From positions 1 through 10,276 of the forward strand of contig JAQIWT010001577.1 of assembly GCA_034696485.1 (NCBI GenBank): DNA of 10,276 bases, given 5' to 3'. The position numbers and the translations under genes are program-made. Each line of letters starts with the position of its first letter. Positions within the stretch are counted from its first letter, which is position 1. The DNA is from Isohypsibius dastychi (taxonomy: Eukaryota; Tardigrada; Eutardigrada; Parachela; Isohypsibiidae). Below are positions 1 through 9,061 of this stretch, piece by piece. Under the pieces are notes generated by a model. The model was not told the DNA's origin. It saw nothing but the letters and a program-made list of their open reading frames with translations, and made no database searches.

Positions 1-116
1 CCCAGCCGCGCTGAGTGGCCAACCGAAGCGCATTCCATGCCCTCACGACATTCGGTTAAGGGGATCGCTTTACGTAATAGTTGTTGGTGCAAACACAGGC
101 GTGTGCGTGAACGAAT

Positions 117-137
117 CACGTGATTGGGGGGTGGGGG
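117..137 (+). promoter_or_regulatory. E-box and G-tract upstream of the TatD gene
   Basis: The palindrome TCACGTGA (core CACGTG at 117-122) is followed at once by ATTGG, an inverted CCAAT box, and by two G-runs at 126-131 and 133-137. The start codon lies about 120 bp downstream at 260. CACGTG is the classical bHLH E-box; that it works here is inference. A similar E-box plus G-run pair lies in front of the GPCR pseudogene. In the rest of 1-259 I see no ORF or other clear signal; no convincing TATA box was found. Part of this stretch is presumably 5' UTR. Confidence 0.4.
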
Positions 138-259
138 TCAAGGGAGCCAATGAGCCCATACATCGCTTGGAGAACAGATCGGATCTAAATTCTGAATGTT
201 TTGATTCGTTCTTTCAAAACCGATCAACTTGAATTTGCACTGGGGTTTAAATTTCGGAC

Positions 260-3200
260 ATGAGTTCGTGGACGCCTGCCAGTTCCAGCAAGAAAGCCAA
301 AATCCGTTTTTCCAAGGCGCCTTCATGCTTCTACACAGAACCCAAAGCACCACGCGAAACCGTCGCCAGTAAGTTCACATTTATATTTGCCGTCATCCGT
401 GGTGCGGTGCTACATGAAATTCTTTCATCCAGCCTTAGAAATTCCTTGTTCTCGTAGTTGCTCCTGCTGTACGCTACATTCCCGATGCACTCCCTACGGC
501 ATCGCCAGCCATCGCCAGCCACCTTGCTGAACCAAGTCCAGAACTTGACGAAGAAGCGAAACTGCTTCTGGCTCAGTTACCAGCTAATCGTCCACTGTCC
601 GAACCGTCATCAGGTCCATGCATCAATAGCCCAGGATTTTCGACTGGTGAGCATTTTATTGAAAGCCAGTGATAATCAGAGTTGTGAATGTTATTGTTAA
701 CGCGAGTTAGTTAGGGAAGCAACTTATGGTCGATTTTACGAGAAAAAATTCTCTTCGTACTTACTTATGAATATGTTCCGTATACCTCAATTTTATGACC
801 AGTCCTGTAAAATCAGCTGACGTCTGACGGCATGTCTTTTGCAGAACCCGTGTCTACAGCATCATCGGGGTCTAGTTCTGCTTCACATTCCTTTGTTCCT
901 CGGAACGGCAGAAATCGATCTCACATCAACTTTTCAGTGTCGAAAACCATTGAGAAAGTCACATTTGCGAAAAATCCGTTCAACATTCCGAACCCACAGC
1001 CTCTTTCGTCCCAAACGTTCCCGCCGTCATTGAGCACTACTTCACTGCCTGTGGACATTCTTGGTTCTCCTTCAGTACTTCCGGTCACTGGTGACAACTC
1101 TGAAAATGGATTGTTACTTGATGGTGGATCTTCTGTGGCATCCGACACTGTAGTTTCGCATTCTGACAACTCTTCGGCGCATTGGTCTAGTGGATTCTCA
1201 GGCGAACCGGAAGTCACTTCTTGTTGTACTGATGACCTCGATGGTACTCCAATCAACATCACCGAAAGCTTTCCGGGAGATAATGGTTTATATGAACCTA
1301 TATCGGACGAAACTCAGCCATCTTCGAATGGAACTCAGCCATCTTCGGGCGAAGAATTTCCGCTTAACAAATCTAAAAGAAAAGTGATCTCTGGGAACGA
1401 GGAGTGTTCCCCGCTCTCAACAAGGTACGCTTTTTTCGCCGTTCAGACTTATTTCAGAACCAAAGAACAGTACTGTCGTCGTGTTTTGATTGCCGAAATA
1501 AAGTGTGTTTTGGTTAGTGCAAATGTTTGAAATATTTCAATCAGTTTTGTTGGTTTTAGATTCAGTCTGGAAACGGAAATTGAGGAACAAGCCCGGAAAC
1601 CTTCTGAACCAACTTCGGCCCCTAAGCGAAATGGATTCGGATTCTTCAAATCCAGATTTTCACCGGCGGTGATGCAGTCGGGCGAACCGGAAGTGACACT
1701 AGATCCCTCAAGATGCGCGAGCAACGGGGTTCCTGTTTCGGAACCAGCTGCTATTATTATAAACGCCGAAGAGCAAGCAGCTATTGCTGCTATCCTGGAA
1801 GACAGTCGGACGTCCCGATTCGCGCAATGTTTAGAGGATATGAAGCAGAATAGGTTCCAGAATCAGCGGAGTACTTTTCCATCATCGAATAATCCAGCCT
1901 CTGTTTCGCAACAGACCAAAATTGATCTCGGTCCGTATACTCAGATATTTTCAAGCCCACTCCCGAATGACCAGAAATTCGTGGATTCACATGCCCACTG
2001 GTGTTTTGCGCTGAAGAAACTTCCGAATGTAAAGAATTACCGGGATTTCAAGAGGTTTTATCCGGAAGCGTTCCCACCGTCTTTTGACGGATCGATTCAG
2101 GTGTTTTGCCTCCCGGCTTATTTGACGAATTTTGAGTTCTGGAAGAATACTTTGTTGACCGGAAGTGAAGGCGAACTTTGGGCGACGTATGGAATCCATC
2201 CGAATTTTGTAAGGGAATGGAATGATAACGTCAAAGCTGCATTAGAGAATTGTTTGATTCGAAGTCGAGAGCTAAGGAGATTGGTTGCCCTTGGAGAAGT
2301 GGGACTTGATTATAATAACATGACATCGTAAGTGTCAGCACATTTTGATCCTATTTGGCTATCTGGATTTTAGAGTTTTGGTTATTTATTGTATCACGTT
2401 TTATAGAAACGATGCCGAGGAACGAACTAAAAAACAGAAGGAAGTTTTGGAGCTACAACTGGATATGGCTGTAAGGCATGCCCTGCCGATTGTCATTCAC
2501 TGCCGCAATGGATCGAACATTGTAAATGGACATCATGCGGATAAAGAATGTTTCGAAATCATGAAGCAGGTATTACATTGAATCGGTAAAGATTTCAGTA
2601 TTTTACTTTTCTGTTTATGGCGGAATCGATCGGAAAAATGACAAGATGCAGATAGACCATCTACGTAGTCAAAGCGCGGACAAAGTTTCTGATATTTCTG
2701 TCTTATGGTAGTCAATTTACATCCTTGACCTTTCGGATGAATATATTTGAATTTCCTCGTTTCAGTATTTTGATTATTTTTTGTTTACAAATCTGGTTTT
2801 TTATTTGATCATATCCGGGTTAATTTCATGCTTTTTTTGGTTAAATTTAGCGAGTTCCGCATAACTGGCCGATCCATCGCCATTGCTTCAAGGAAGGTCC
2901 CGAAATCGCGGCAATGTGGACAAATCATTTCACCGAAATGTATTTCGGTTTTGTTCCTGGCTGTCAGTCTCGGAAAGAAATTCCGACGCAAAAAAGCATC
3001 ATGACACTCCCTCTTGATCGGATCTTGTTGGAGACCGATGCGCCGTACTACGTTCCGCCAGGGGTGAGTTCGCAAATTTTGAATTAATCCATCTGACGTC
3101 TGAAATAAGTTAATTTTTCAGATGACCAATTTCCCGGTTGAAAGCGGAAATTCATCCCGAAATGTCGCCATTCCAGGAGGCTTAGCACTTGCTACAGCTG

Positions 3201-3292
3201 TTGATATATCTAGGCTTAGGAATATATCAGTGGAAGAAGTTTGCCGCCAAACTCGGGAGAACACCGTCAAACTTTACAGACTGCCTATTTGA
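260..3292 (+). CDS. TatD-family metal-dependent nuclease, TATDN2-like (7 exons, 730 aa)
   Basis: Exons: 260-368, 458-646, 845-1424, 1560-2327, 2407-2569, 2851-3063, 3122-3292. All introns are GT-AG and the frame closes at each junction (phases 1, 1, 2, 2, 0, 0). The start is the ATG at 260, with an in-frame TAA at 248-250 just upstream. Residues 1 to about 430 are low-complexity, rich in Ser/Pro/Thr/Glu and probably disordered, with a basic KSKRK patch (275-279) that could be a nuclear localisation signal. The TatD hydrolase domain fills about 432-730. Its expected metal ligands are all visible: HxH in DSHAH (H437, H439), E539 in GEVGLDY, H580 in VIHCR, H614 in IHRHCF and D666 in ETDAPY. The layout (long N-terminal extension, C-terminal TatD domain) matches metazoan TATDN2, reported as a nuclease acting on nucleic acid 3' ends and RNA-containing structures; activity here is inferred. 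Codons and ligands look intact, so the gene is probably functional. Confidence 0.9.
1311..1347 (+). repeat. In-frame 21-bp direct repeat in the TatD N-terminal region
   Basis: AACTCAGCCATCTTCG occurs at 1311-1326 and again at 1332-1347, a period of 21 bp. It encodes two copies of TQPSS from residue 256 on, within the disordered region of the TatD protein. The period is a multiple of three, so copy-number change keeps the frame. Confidence 0.8.
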
Positions 3293-3652
3293 ACCATTAT
3301 TCTCGTTTTAATAATTATTAAAGCATTATTTATTTTCTTTGTAGTCAACGTTTTGAATTCCCATTGTTTGAAATTATTCAGCACCTGAATTTGATATCAT
3401 GATGGTGTTTTCGTCTTCTATTCACACATTGAAAACTATTGGGAACGTTTTGAGCTTTTAAATGACAAACGGACCTAACTTCCGTGTTCCCTTCAATGTT
3501 GCTACCAGTCAAACGGAAAAAAGCGTTCGCAGGTCGTTCGAATATGTATTTACCAGATCCAACTAACAAATCAGATCAACAAAGAACTGGAAAACAAAAA
3601 AAAATCACCAGCGTAAGTTACACAGGAAAAGTGAGCTGTCTCACGTCGACAT
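3293..3652. other. Tail-to-tail region between the TatD and Ig genes
   Basis: This 360-bp stretch lies between two convergent stop codons. It is best read as 3' UTR of both genes. No clear minus-strand AATAAA or ATTAAA appears between 3652 and about 3335, so the Ig transcript may run into the TatD 3' end. On the minus strand a long pyrimidine tract ends in TTTTCCAG near 3590. This resembles a splice acceptor and could belong to a 3' UTR intron with the GTGAGA just after the Ig stop as donor. Short ORFs here show no recognisable domain. Confidence 0.45.
3317..3322 (+). terminator. Probable poly(A) signal of the TatD gene
   Basis: ATTAAA lies 25 bp after the TGA at 3290-3292, in an AT-rich stretch. 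It is the commonest variant of the poly(A) hexamer. On the other strand the same short interval holds ATTAAA (complement of 3307-3312) and AATAAA (complement of 3329-3334), which could end the convergent Ig gene. Confidence 0.5.
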
Positions 3653-6137
3653 CTAATAAAAATCAAATTTATGCGCTCTTCGCTTATAGCAGATGAGCAC
3701 AATAACCAGAAAACAGATCAACACGACGGCTATGAGAACACCAACTGCCCACCAGAACGGTTCCGTCGTAACGACAAGAAATCCGCTGGCACTTCCGCAC
3801 TGATTCACAGCACAACATTTCAGAGTGCGGTTTGTCAGTTTGTCTCCAAGAATTCCATCGGCATCGACGCGAAGAGTGTAAAACTCCAGAGATCTGCCGG
3901 TCGAACAGTCTGAATCGTTCAGAGTCCACGAGAACTGGGCTGGAGGGTTCGAGTTAACGTTTTCAGCACTACAATACAATTTCGCCGCTGTGAGAATTTC
4001 GGTTGCAGCTGTGTAGTTCTGTTTGAATCTCGGTGCATCTGGAAACAAGAAAAAATGAATAATAAATATTAAACGAAAGTTGAACAACAACACATCTCAG
4101 AATCGAGTAGAGAAATAATTTAGCTAAAAACTGTGACAATTAAGAACTAAGGAAAGTCACAATATCTCGCCAGGATCTTGAAAGGAATAAAACAAGCATA
4201 ATATTTCAAAAGGCATCTCGAAAGGCATAATATTGTTGAATAAAAACAAGCTTTGTGAAAATGTTCGTAAAATTTAAATGTATCCAAAATTAGCGACACA
4301 ATAATGCACTCACATAGTTTTCCCGAGTAAGCATGCCCGCGGAGCTCTGGATTCACACAAGTCAGGGTTAGCGAGAAGTCTTCAGGCCGGCGAGTTTCGA
4401 CCGCAACAGCACTTTCTATGGTTATCGGGGTAGTGACAACTGAGGGACTCTGCGTGAAGGCGGTTGTTTGAAAAACCTGGACTGGTGAAGTATCAGCTGC
4501 CTTTGTTGATGCTATAGTCTTCTGAGGAACTTTGAAGGTCTTCTTTGATATTGGCGGAATGAACACTTCCGGTTTCGGTGTTGTGCAGTTGCAGCTCGGC
4601 TCATCTATAATAATGAAATAACAAACAAGAACAGATTATTTTGTATGGAAAAGTACGAACCGGTTTCGATGCGAATTGTGTGAGTCTGATAGGCCGTTCC
4701 AATTCTGTTCCTGGCGCAGCAGTATTTCCTCATGGCCGATTCAGCGTCCAGCTGATCAGCCGTGACATTAACAATCAAGTCCACACGATCTGTTATGGCG
4801 TTTTCTTTGGAGGAACACATGCTCTTGTCGTCCACCCAGAACACTATAGCTGATGGATTGGCATCGACCGACTCAATCGGACATTTCAGAACCGTCTCAA
4901 AATTCACGTTTCCGGGATAGAATTTTTCCGACTGCCGGAAGACTGGCGGATCTGGTAAAAAATCCAATCAGATAATAAACAGATGTACAGTTCAGAAGTG
5001 TTCGAAAAAGTCATCGGTCAACTGGAGCAGTTCTCAACATCCATTTCAAAATTGCTGAAAAACATATTCAGAATACATTGTGTTAAATATAATAATTTAA
5101 TATAACAATTTCGGAATATTAAACATATTCCCGAATATTCAAAATACCATATTGTAACAAAACTTACACATCACTTTTACAGTCGTCGATCTGATTTTCT
5201 GGAGCGATTCGAACGAATCGCTTTGATTAACAATACAGGTGCAATCTCCGGCATCTTGTGCCCTGACGCTATTGATTTTCAGGATATCTCCGGACAAGTG
5301 ATAATTCGGACCTGGAGAAACTATAATTCGACAACTAAATAAAAGTAGAAAAGAGCAACATACCAGATAACTTGATCTCGTCTTGATTGTGGAACCATTT
5401 TCGAACCAGGCTGTCTTCCTCTCCGAATATTCCGCAAGAAATGTCCAGAGAATGACCCAAGATACCGTCGATCGACTGATTTTCCGGTCTGGCTGGTTTC
5501 ATACGTTCTGAAACATAAATGATAAGCTACTTGATATGAAACATAAATTTTAGCTTACCAAGCAATTTCAACGAGACTTCGGCTTGGATAATCTTCTCCA
5601 GATGTCGCACTTCGCAGGAATATTCACCCTCGTGGATTTTTCGCGGAGAATAAATCAGCACGTTGTCCCGATGGTAAATTCCAGAACAGTTCTGCATGGA
5701 TAATCTGAAAAATACGTTGTTTTCAACTTAGAATTTCACTAAAAAACATCTTTTAAAAAAATCTCGGAAAATTCTGCCCAAAAGATCCTACATTTCTGTC
5801 GATTCTCCATTCTTGCTAGAATATTTCCAGGTGATCTTCTGCGACTCAGTATACAAAGAAGTGATGTCTTCTCCATCTGAGTCGACAACTCGACATTTCA
5901 ATCGCAACAAATCGAAGCCGCCATCAGGAACCACGAATTTGGTGATGCTTCCACCGGGAATTATGCTGACTGTGACGGGGCGCAAATCTGTTTCTTCCGA
6001 AGGAACTGTTGAAACAGAACAGAACGAAACGATAGTCGGAATGAACGCAAAAAACAACATGAAACTTTATCATATTTACCGAGAAGAATGGAAGAAACCA
6101 GCGCTAGCTGAACCCAGTTTTGGAACGCAAGATGCAT
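3653..6137 (-). CDS. Ig-superfamily type I membrane protein (8 exons, 557 aa)
   Basis: Exons in transcript order: 6137-6080, 6005-5792, 5704-5559, 5507-5364, 5311-5168, 4951-4661, 4604-4314, 4038-3653. All junctions are GT-AG and in frame; six of seven introns are phase 1, as usual for extracellular Ig modules. The first 20 residues (MHLAFQNWVQLALVSSILL then V) form a signal peptide. Ig1 has C57, W79 and C121 (GEYSC). Ig2 has C164, W177 and C213 (DAGDCTC, with Cys where Tyr is usual). Ig3, about 237-332, has C259, W274 and C313/C314. A Ser/Thr/Pro-rich stretch (about 334-410) is followed by a partial Ig-like segment (LTCVNPELRG). The last Ig, about 431-520, has C452, W467 and C504/C505. Residues 524-546 form one membrane helix, followed by an 11-residue tail (YKRRAHKFDFY). 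Several N-glycosylation sequons are present. A cell-surface adhesion or receptor role is inferred; the exact family is unknown. The short tail has no evident signalling motif. Confidence 0.88.
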
Positions 6138-6619
6138 TTCTGCGTGTAAATTGTTAATCCGGATCACCAGAAACCGTCAGAAATGAACACGGGGAGCCTT
6201 TTACAAGTTTATGCGGACCCAAACGTTGTGTGCTTCTAAATCATGCGTTGTCGTTGGAAGGAAGCTGGCGACGATTGAATTGTCAACAAGTAAGATGAAG
6301 TGAAAGTTTCCGAACATCAACGATGAAAAGAATTCTGGTAGGATGGGTTTAGGAAACGAATCAGGGATCAAAATTTGATCAGAAACTGAAATGAGCAAGA
6401 TATTGATATATATATTGTGAATTGCGATTTTGCAACAGCTGGAAACCACAAAGGACTCCGCGCACGTGCGGGCGTTCGAACTGGTTGGGTGGGAGGGGGG
6501 GGGGAGGAGGATAATCTGAAGAAATAAGGGGCTGTTTGATCAGATCGTTCTTTGTTGTCAGTTGTCAGTCGTTCCTTGTTCTTCGTTTATCTGATTTGTC
6601 TGAGCCACCGCATGCCACC
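6138..6619. promoter_or_regulatory. Divergent intergenic region with E-box and G-rich tract
   Basis: This 482-bp stretch separates the minus-strand Ig gene from the plus-strand GPCR pseudogene and should hold both promoters. GCACGTGC (CACGTG core 6463-6468) is followed by G-runs at 6487-6489, 6491-6493 and 6495-6504, a canonical G-quadruplex pattern. Two TCAGT initiator-like words lie at 6558-6562 and 6565-6569, about 55 bp before the GPCR start. An alternating AT stretch at 6405-6417 and a perfect 7-bp inverted repeat at 6366-6380 (GATCAAA, one base, TTTGATC) are also visible. I see no convincing gene here. Assignment of any of these signals to either gene is inference. Confidence 0.4.
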
Positions 6620-7105
6620 ATGAGCAATTTTTCTAATTCAACATCACAAGCCATCTGGACGGCAATCTCAATCTGGATGGTCATCATTTGCATTGCATCG
6701 GTAACAACCAACGGACTGTTGCTGGTGACCTTTCTCAAGAACCGATTTTTACGGACACCCTTCAATGTCTGTCATTAACCTCACCATCGCCAACTTCGTC
6801 AACGCTCTTTTTCTCTTCTTCTTCTTCTGATTATCTGTCAACCAGATATCATCAATGTCCTGTATTTAAAATGGCCGCTTGGCCAAAAGTATTGCACATT
6901 TTACATTTATGTCACATGGGTTATTGAAGCTGGAATGTGCAATTTCCGTGTTCTCATTACCATCGATAGAATCTGCGCTGTTGCATTCCCCATTACTTAT
7001 CGCAACACTAGAAGCATCAGGACATCCGTTTTGCATGCCTATCAGTCAGTGTGGGTATACATCCACCCACATCTTTGTCATGCCAGGTTTCGTCAACGAT
7101 TTACT
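6620..7105 (+). pseudogene. Class A GPCR pseudogene, 5' part (N-terminus to TM4)
   Basis: The ATG at 6620 sits in GCCACCATG. It opens a short N-terminus with two sequons (NFS, NST) and TM1 with TTNGLLL around the conserved Asn, ending in RTPFNV. The frame then breaks at about 6768: TM2 (INLTIANFVNA) continues in another frame, as if two bases of a codon were lost. A second break falls in the TTC run at 6816-6827, where the TM2 frame hits a stop (6828-6830). The next frame gives extracellular loop 1 and TM3: WPLGQKYC with the conserved TM3 Cys, then IDRICAVAFPITYR with DRI in place of DRY. A third break near 7066 separates WVYIH from HIFVMPGFV in TM4. The transposon follows at 7106. Membrane topology and motifs make a rhodopsin-like receptor near certain; the ligand class is unknown. 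The rest of the receptor is at 9206-9873. Confidence 0.85.
7097..7105 (+). repeat. Left copy of the 9-bp target site duplication
   Basis: CGATTTACT directly precedes the left end of the transposon and recurs without change at 9197-9205. Nine base pairs is the usual duplication length for Mutator-like elements. Confidence 0.9.
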
Positions 7106-7255
7106 CGCAACCGGACAGGTGGTCAACCGACAACTCGTCAACGGACAACTCGTCGCCGACAACTCGTCATCCCGACATTTCGTACTACCCGACATTTCGT
7201 AATTCCAGATAAGTCGTCATCCTGAAACCTCGTCAAACAGACAACTCGACAAATC
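7106..7255 (+). repeat. Left terminal inverted repeat built of about nine 14-17-bp units
   Basis: After a 9-bp tip (CGCAACCGG), units run from 7115 to about 7255, typically ACAACTCGTCATCCCG with variants such as ACATTTCGTACTACCCG. Unit length varies from 14 to 17 bp and the sequence is imperfect. The right end carries the same family of units in inverted orientation. The inner limit is approximate. Confidence 0.8.
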
Positions 7256-7395
7256 AAAATTTCCCTGAAAATTACCCATGGCAGGATGTCAGGTTCTGCC
7301 AAATACGGATGTGGCCCATTGTTCTCTCGGATTGTACAAGGTCCGGTTGATTGTTTAACCTTCGTAGAACAAAGAAACTCAACAAAGTTTAGCGT

Positions 7396-7429
7396 TATAT
7401 AAGAAGATTTTATTTTAGTCCGAATCAGT
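7396..7429 (+). promoter_or_regulatory. TATA box and initiator of the transposase gene
   Basis: TATATAAG at 7396-7403 is followed by TCAGT at 7425-7429, whose A (7427) lies 31 bp after the first T of the TATA box. This is the standard TATA-to-start spacing, and TCAGT is the arthropod-type initiator word. It would give a 5' UTR of 41 nt before the ATG at 7468. Function is inferred from sequence and spacing. Confidence 0.6.
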
Positions 7430-7467
7430 CTAACTTCGCACCAGTTCTTAGCGTTCTTTAAACAAGC

Positions 7468-8957
7468 ATGGACAACGAGGTTAAGTTCATCCCTAGCCAG
7501 CGAGGCAAAAATATGGCAGTTTACAAGCATTTCATCTACAATCTTCATAGTGATAAGGAAGGTGTGCAGTTCTGGAGATGTCGTGATCGCTCGTGTAAGG
7601 GAGGAATATATATGGAAGGACTCGAGGTCACCATGGGCAAAGCTCATGACCATCTTCCTAACCAGGCCGCAGTTCTCGCTCTGGAAGTTCAAGGGACCAT
7701 GAAGAAACGAGCCATTGAGACCATGGAAAAGCCCAGACAAGTTTATCAGAAAGCGACCAGCGCTATGCCTCTTCAAGTCGCTCCATTCTTGCCAGATTAT
7801 AATTCGTCTCAACGGACTATCGAACGTGTGAGGAAAGCGAAACTCTTCCCAATGAGCAATCCTACGGAAATATCAGAAATCGACACCAGCCAGTTCATTA
7901 ACAGCCACAGAGGGGAGCGGTTTTTATTGCGCGATTCAGGAGAGCACGACGAGAAACGCATCATTGTTTTTGCGACGGATGGTAACCTCAAACATTTAGC
8001 GGAAAGCCCGGAATGGTACGGAGATGGCACGTTCAAAGTTGCACCGTCGCTCTCCTTCCAAATGTACACCGTCCACGCTGAAGTTCACGGCTGCATCGTT
8101 CCATTGGCCTATGCCCTACTAGTCAACAAAAAGCAAGCCACCTACAAACGGCTTTTCAAAACCATCCGAGGAGCTATTCGTGACCTTAGTGATGAGTATG
8201 CTGACTATGCGGGACCCGCAAGGATGACCATCGACTTTGAGCAAGCCGCTATCAAAAGTTTTTCCGAAGTCTTCGAAGCAACATCAATGAGTGGTACGTT
8301 AATTATTTTCGAAATTTTCCGATTTTGAAGTAATTAACAATTTGATGTTATTCAGGGTGCAATTTCCACTTTGGTCAAAGTTTCTACCGGAAACTTCAAG
8401 AGCTACAGTTGGCCAACCGATACATCAATGATCTTCACTTCGCAGAAGAGTGCCGGATGTTGTTGGCAATGGCATTCGTTCTTGAAGCTGACGTCGTGCA
8501 AGTTTGGGAGGTCGTGTGCTCCATTCCGGATTCTGAGCTGCCAGAGGAACTCCTGAATTATTTTGAGAAGACCTACATCCAATCTTCTGTGGTACCAACT
8601 CATGGACCAAGGCGATCTGGATTATTCCCAGTCTCTTTCTGGAACTGCTTCGAGAAAATGATGTCCGGGAGTCCACGAACAACGAACAGTTTGGAGGCAT
8701 GGCATCGCGTATTCCAGCAGACGGTAGACGCTCATCATCCCTCCATCTACAAGTTCTTCATGAAGCTGAAAGACGAGCTGGACCTGCAGGAAATTAGGCT
8801 GGAAAGGCTTTTGGCTGGAGCTCAAACTCCTCTGCAGAAAAAGAGGTACCGGGAGAAGAATGAGCGGTTGTTATTCACATGTGAGCGTTATGAAGAGTTA
8901 GAAATCGTTCAATTTCTGCACGCTGTCGCTAAGAACATTAAAATCTATTTTGGTTGA
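7468..8957 (+). CDS. MULE transposase with FLYWCH zinc finger (2 exons, 475 aa)
   Basis: Exons are 7468-8293 and 8356-8957, joined by a 62-bp GT-AG intron. Without splicing the first ORF ends 11 codons into the intron. Splicing restores GCNFHFGQSFYRKLQ, a Cys/His segment typical of MULE transposases. Residues about 5-64 form a FLYWCH-type zinc finger: FWRCRDRSCKG with C38 and C43, then HDH with H60 and H62. The catalytic core follows, with D186 in GDGTFKVAP, D256 in MTIDFEQA and E389 in NSLEAWH, the expected D-D-E triad. The helical insert between D256 and E389 and a basic C-terminal region (about 420-450) are in place. The protein should bind the terminal repeats and cut and join the element. 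No stop or frameshift was seen. The length is ordinary for animal FLYWCH-MULE proteins. No long upstream in-frame extension was recognised, so I take 7468 as the start. Confidence 0.9.
8937..8942 (+). terminator. Possible poly(A) signal overlapping the transposase 3' end
   Basis: ATTAAA lies 13-18 bp before the stop codon of the transposase (8955-8957). I found no AATAAA or ATTAAA between the stop and the right end of the element. If used, cleavage would fall at or just past the stop codon. Low certainty. Confidence 0.25.
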
Positions 8958-9061
8958 TGTTTCTCAATGTTTCCTTTTGTTTTTATTTGGAGCGGTTAAT
9001 CAAGCAACGTTCGTAGTTCTCACTTTGTAGTAAATTTACCAGAATCGTTATGTGACCAGTT

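Noticed and set aside
832-843. ATG at 832 as the start of the TatD gene
   Set aside because: It lies in the splice acceptor TGTCTTTTGCAG. Two upstream exons (260-368, 458-646) with good donors join to 845 in frame, so 260 is the better start.
3378-3569. Minus-strand ORF as an extra C-terminal exon of the Ig protein
   Set aside because: All three frames meet stops soon after the acceptor-like site near 3590, and the last coding exon already ends in a TAG after the membrane helix.
4191-4234. Duplicated GCATAATATT and AAAACAAGC words in an Ig intron
   Set aside because: Short AT-rich repeats in an intron with no further structure; expected by chance or local slippage.
4605-4967. GPCR or transposon-related frames on either strand outside 6620-9873
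   Set aside because: Plus-strand ORFs over the Ig exons are shadows; none carries a membrane or catalytic motif.
5050-5160. AT-rich inverted words (ATATTC/GAATAT) in an Ig intron
   Set aside because: Imperfect and low-complexity, with no flanking duplication or ORF to suggest a MITE.
5792-6060. ATG at 6060 (minus strand) as the start of the Ig protein
   Set aside because: It also reads like a signal peptide, but an exon at 6137-6080 gives a better one and joins in phase 1 to an acceptor at 6005. The 6060 ATG would then be inside the intron. It remains a possible alternative start.
6201-6449. Minus-strand ORF of 82 codons in the divergent intergenic region
   Set aside because: No domain, unusual composition, no splice link to the Ig gene that I could find; likely chance.
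7115-7255. CRISPR-like array of short repeats
   Set aside because: Units are head-to-tail without spacers, vary in length, and recur inverted at the other transposon end in a eukaryotic genome.
7138-7812. Long minus-strand ORF (224 codons) across the left end of the transposon
   Set aside because: It runs antisense to the terminal repeats and to the FLYWCH part of the transposase, shows no domain, and is explained by the repeat array and codon bias of the opposite strand.
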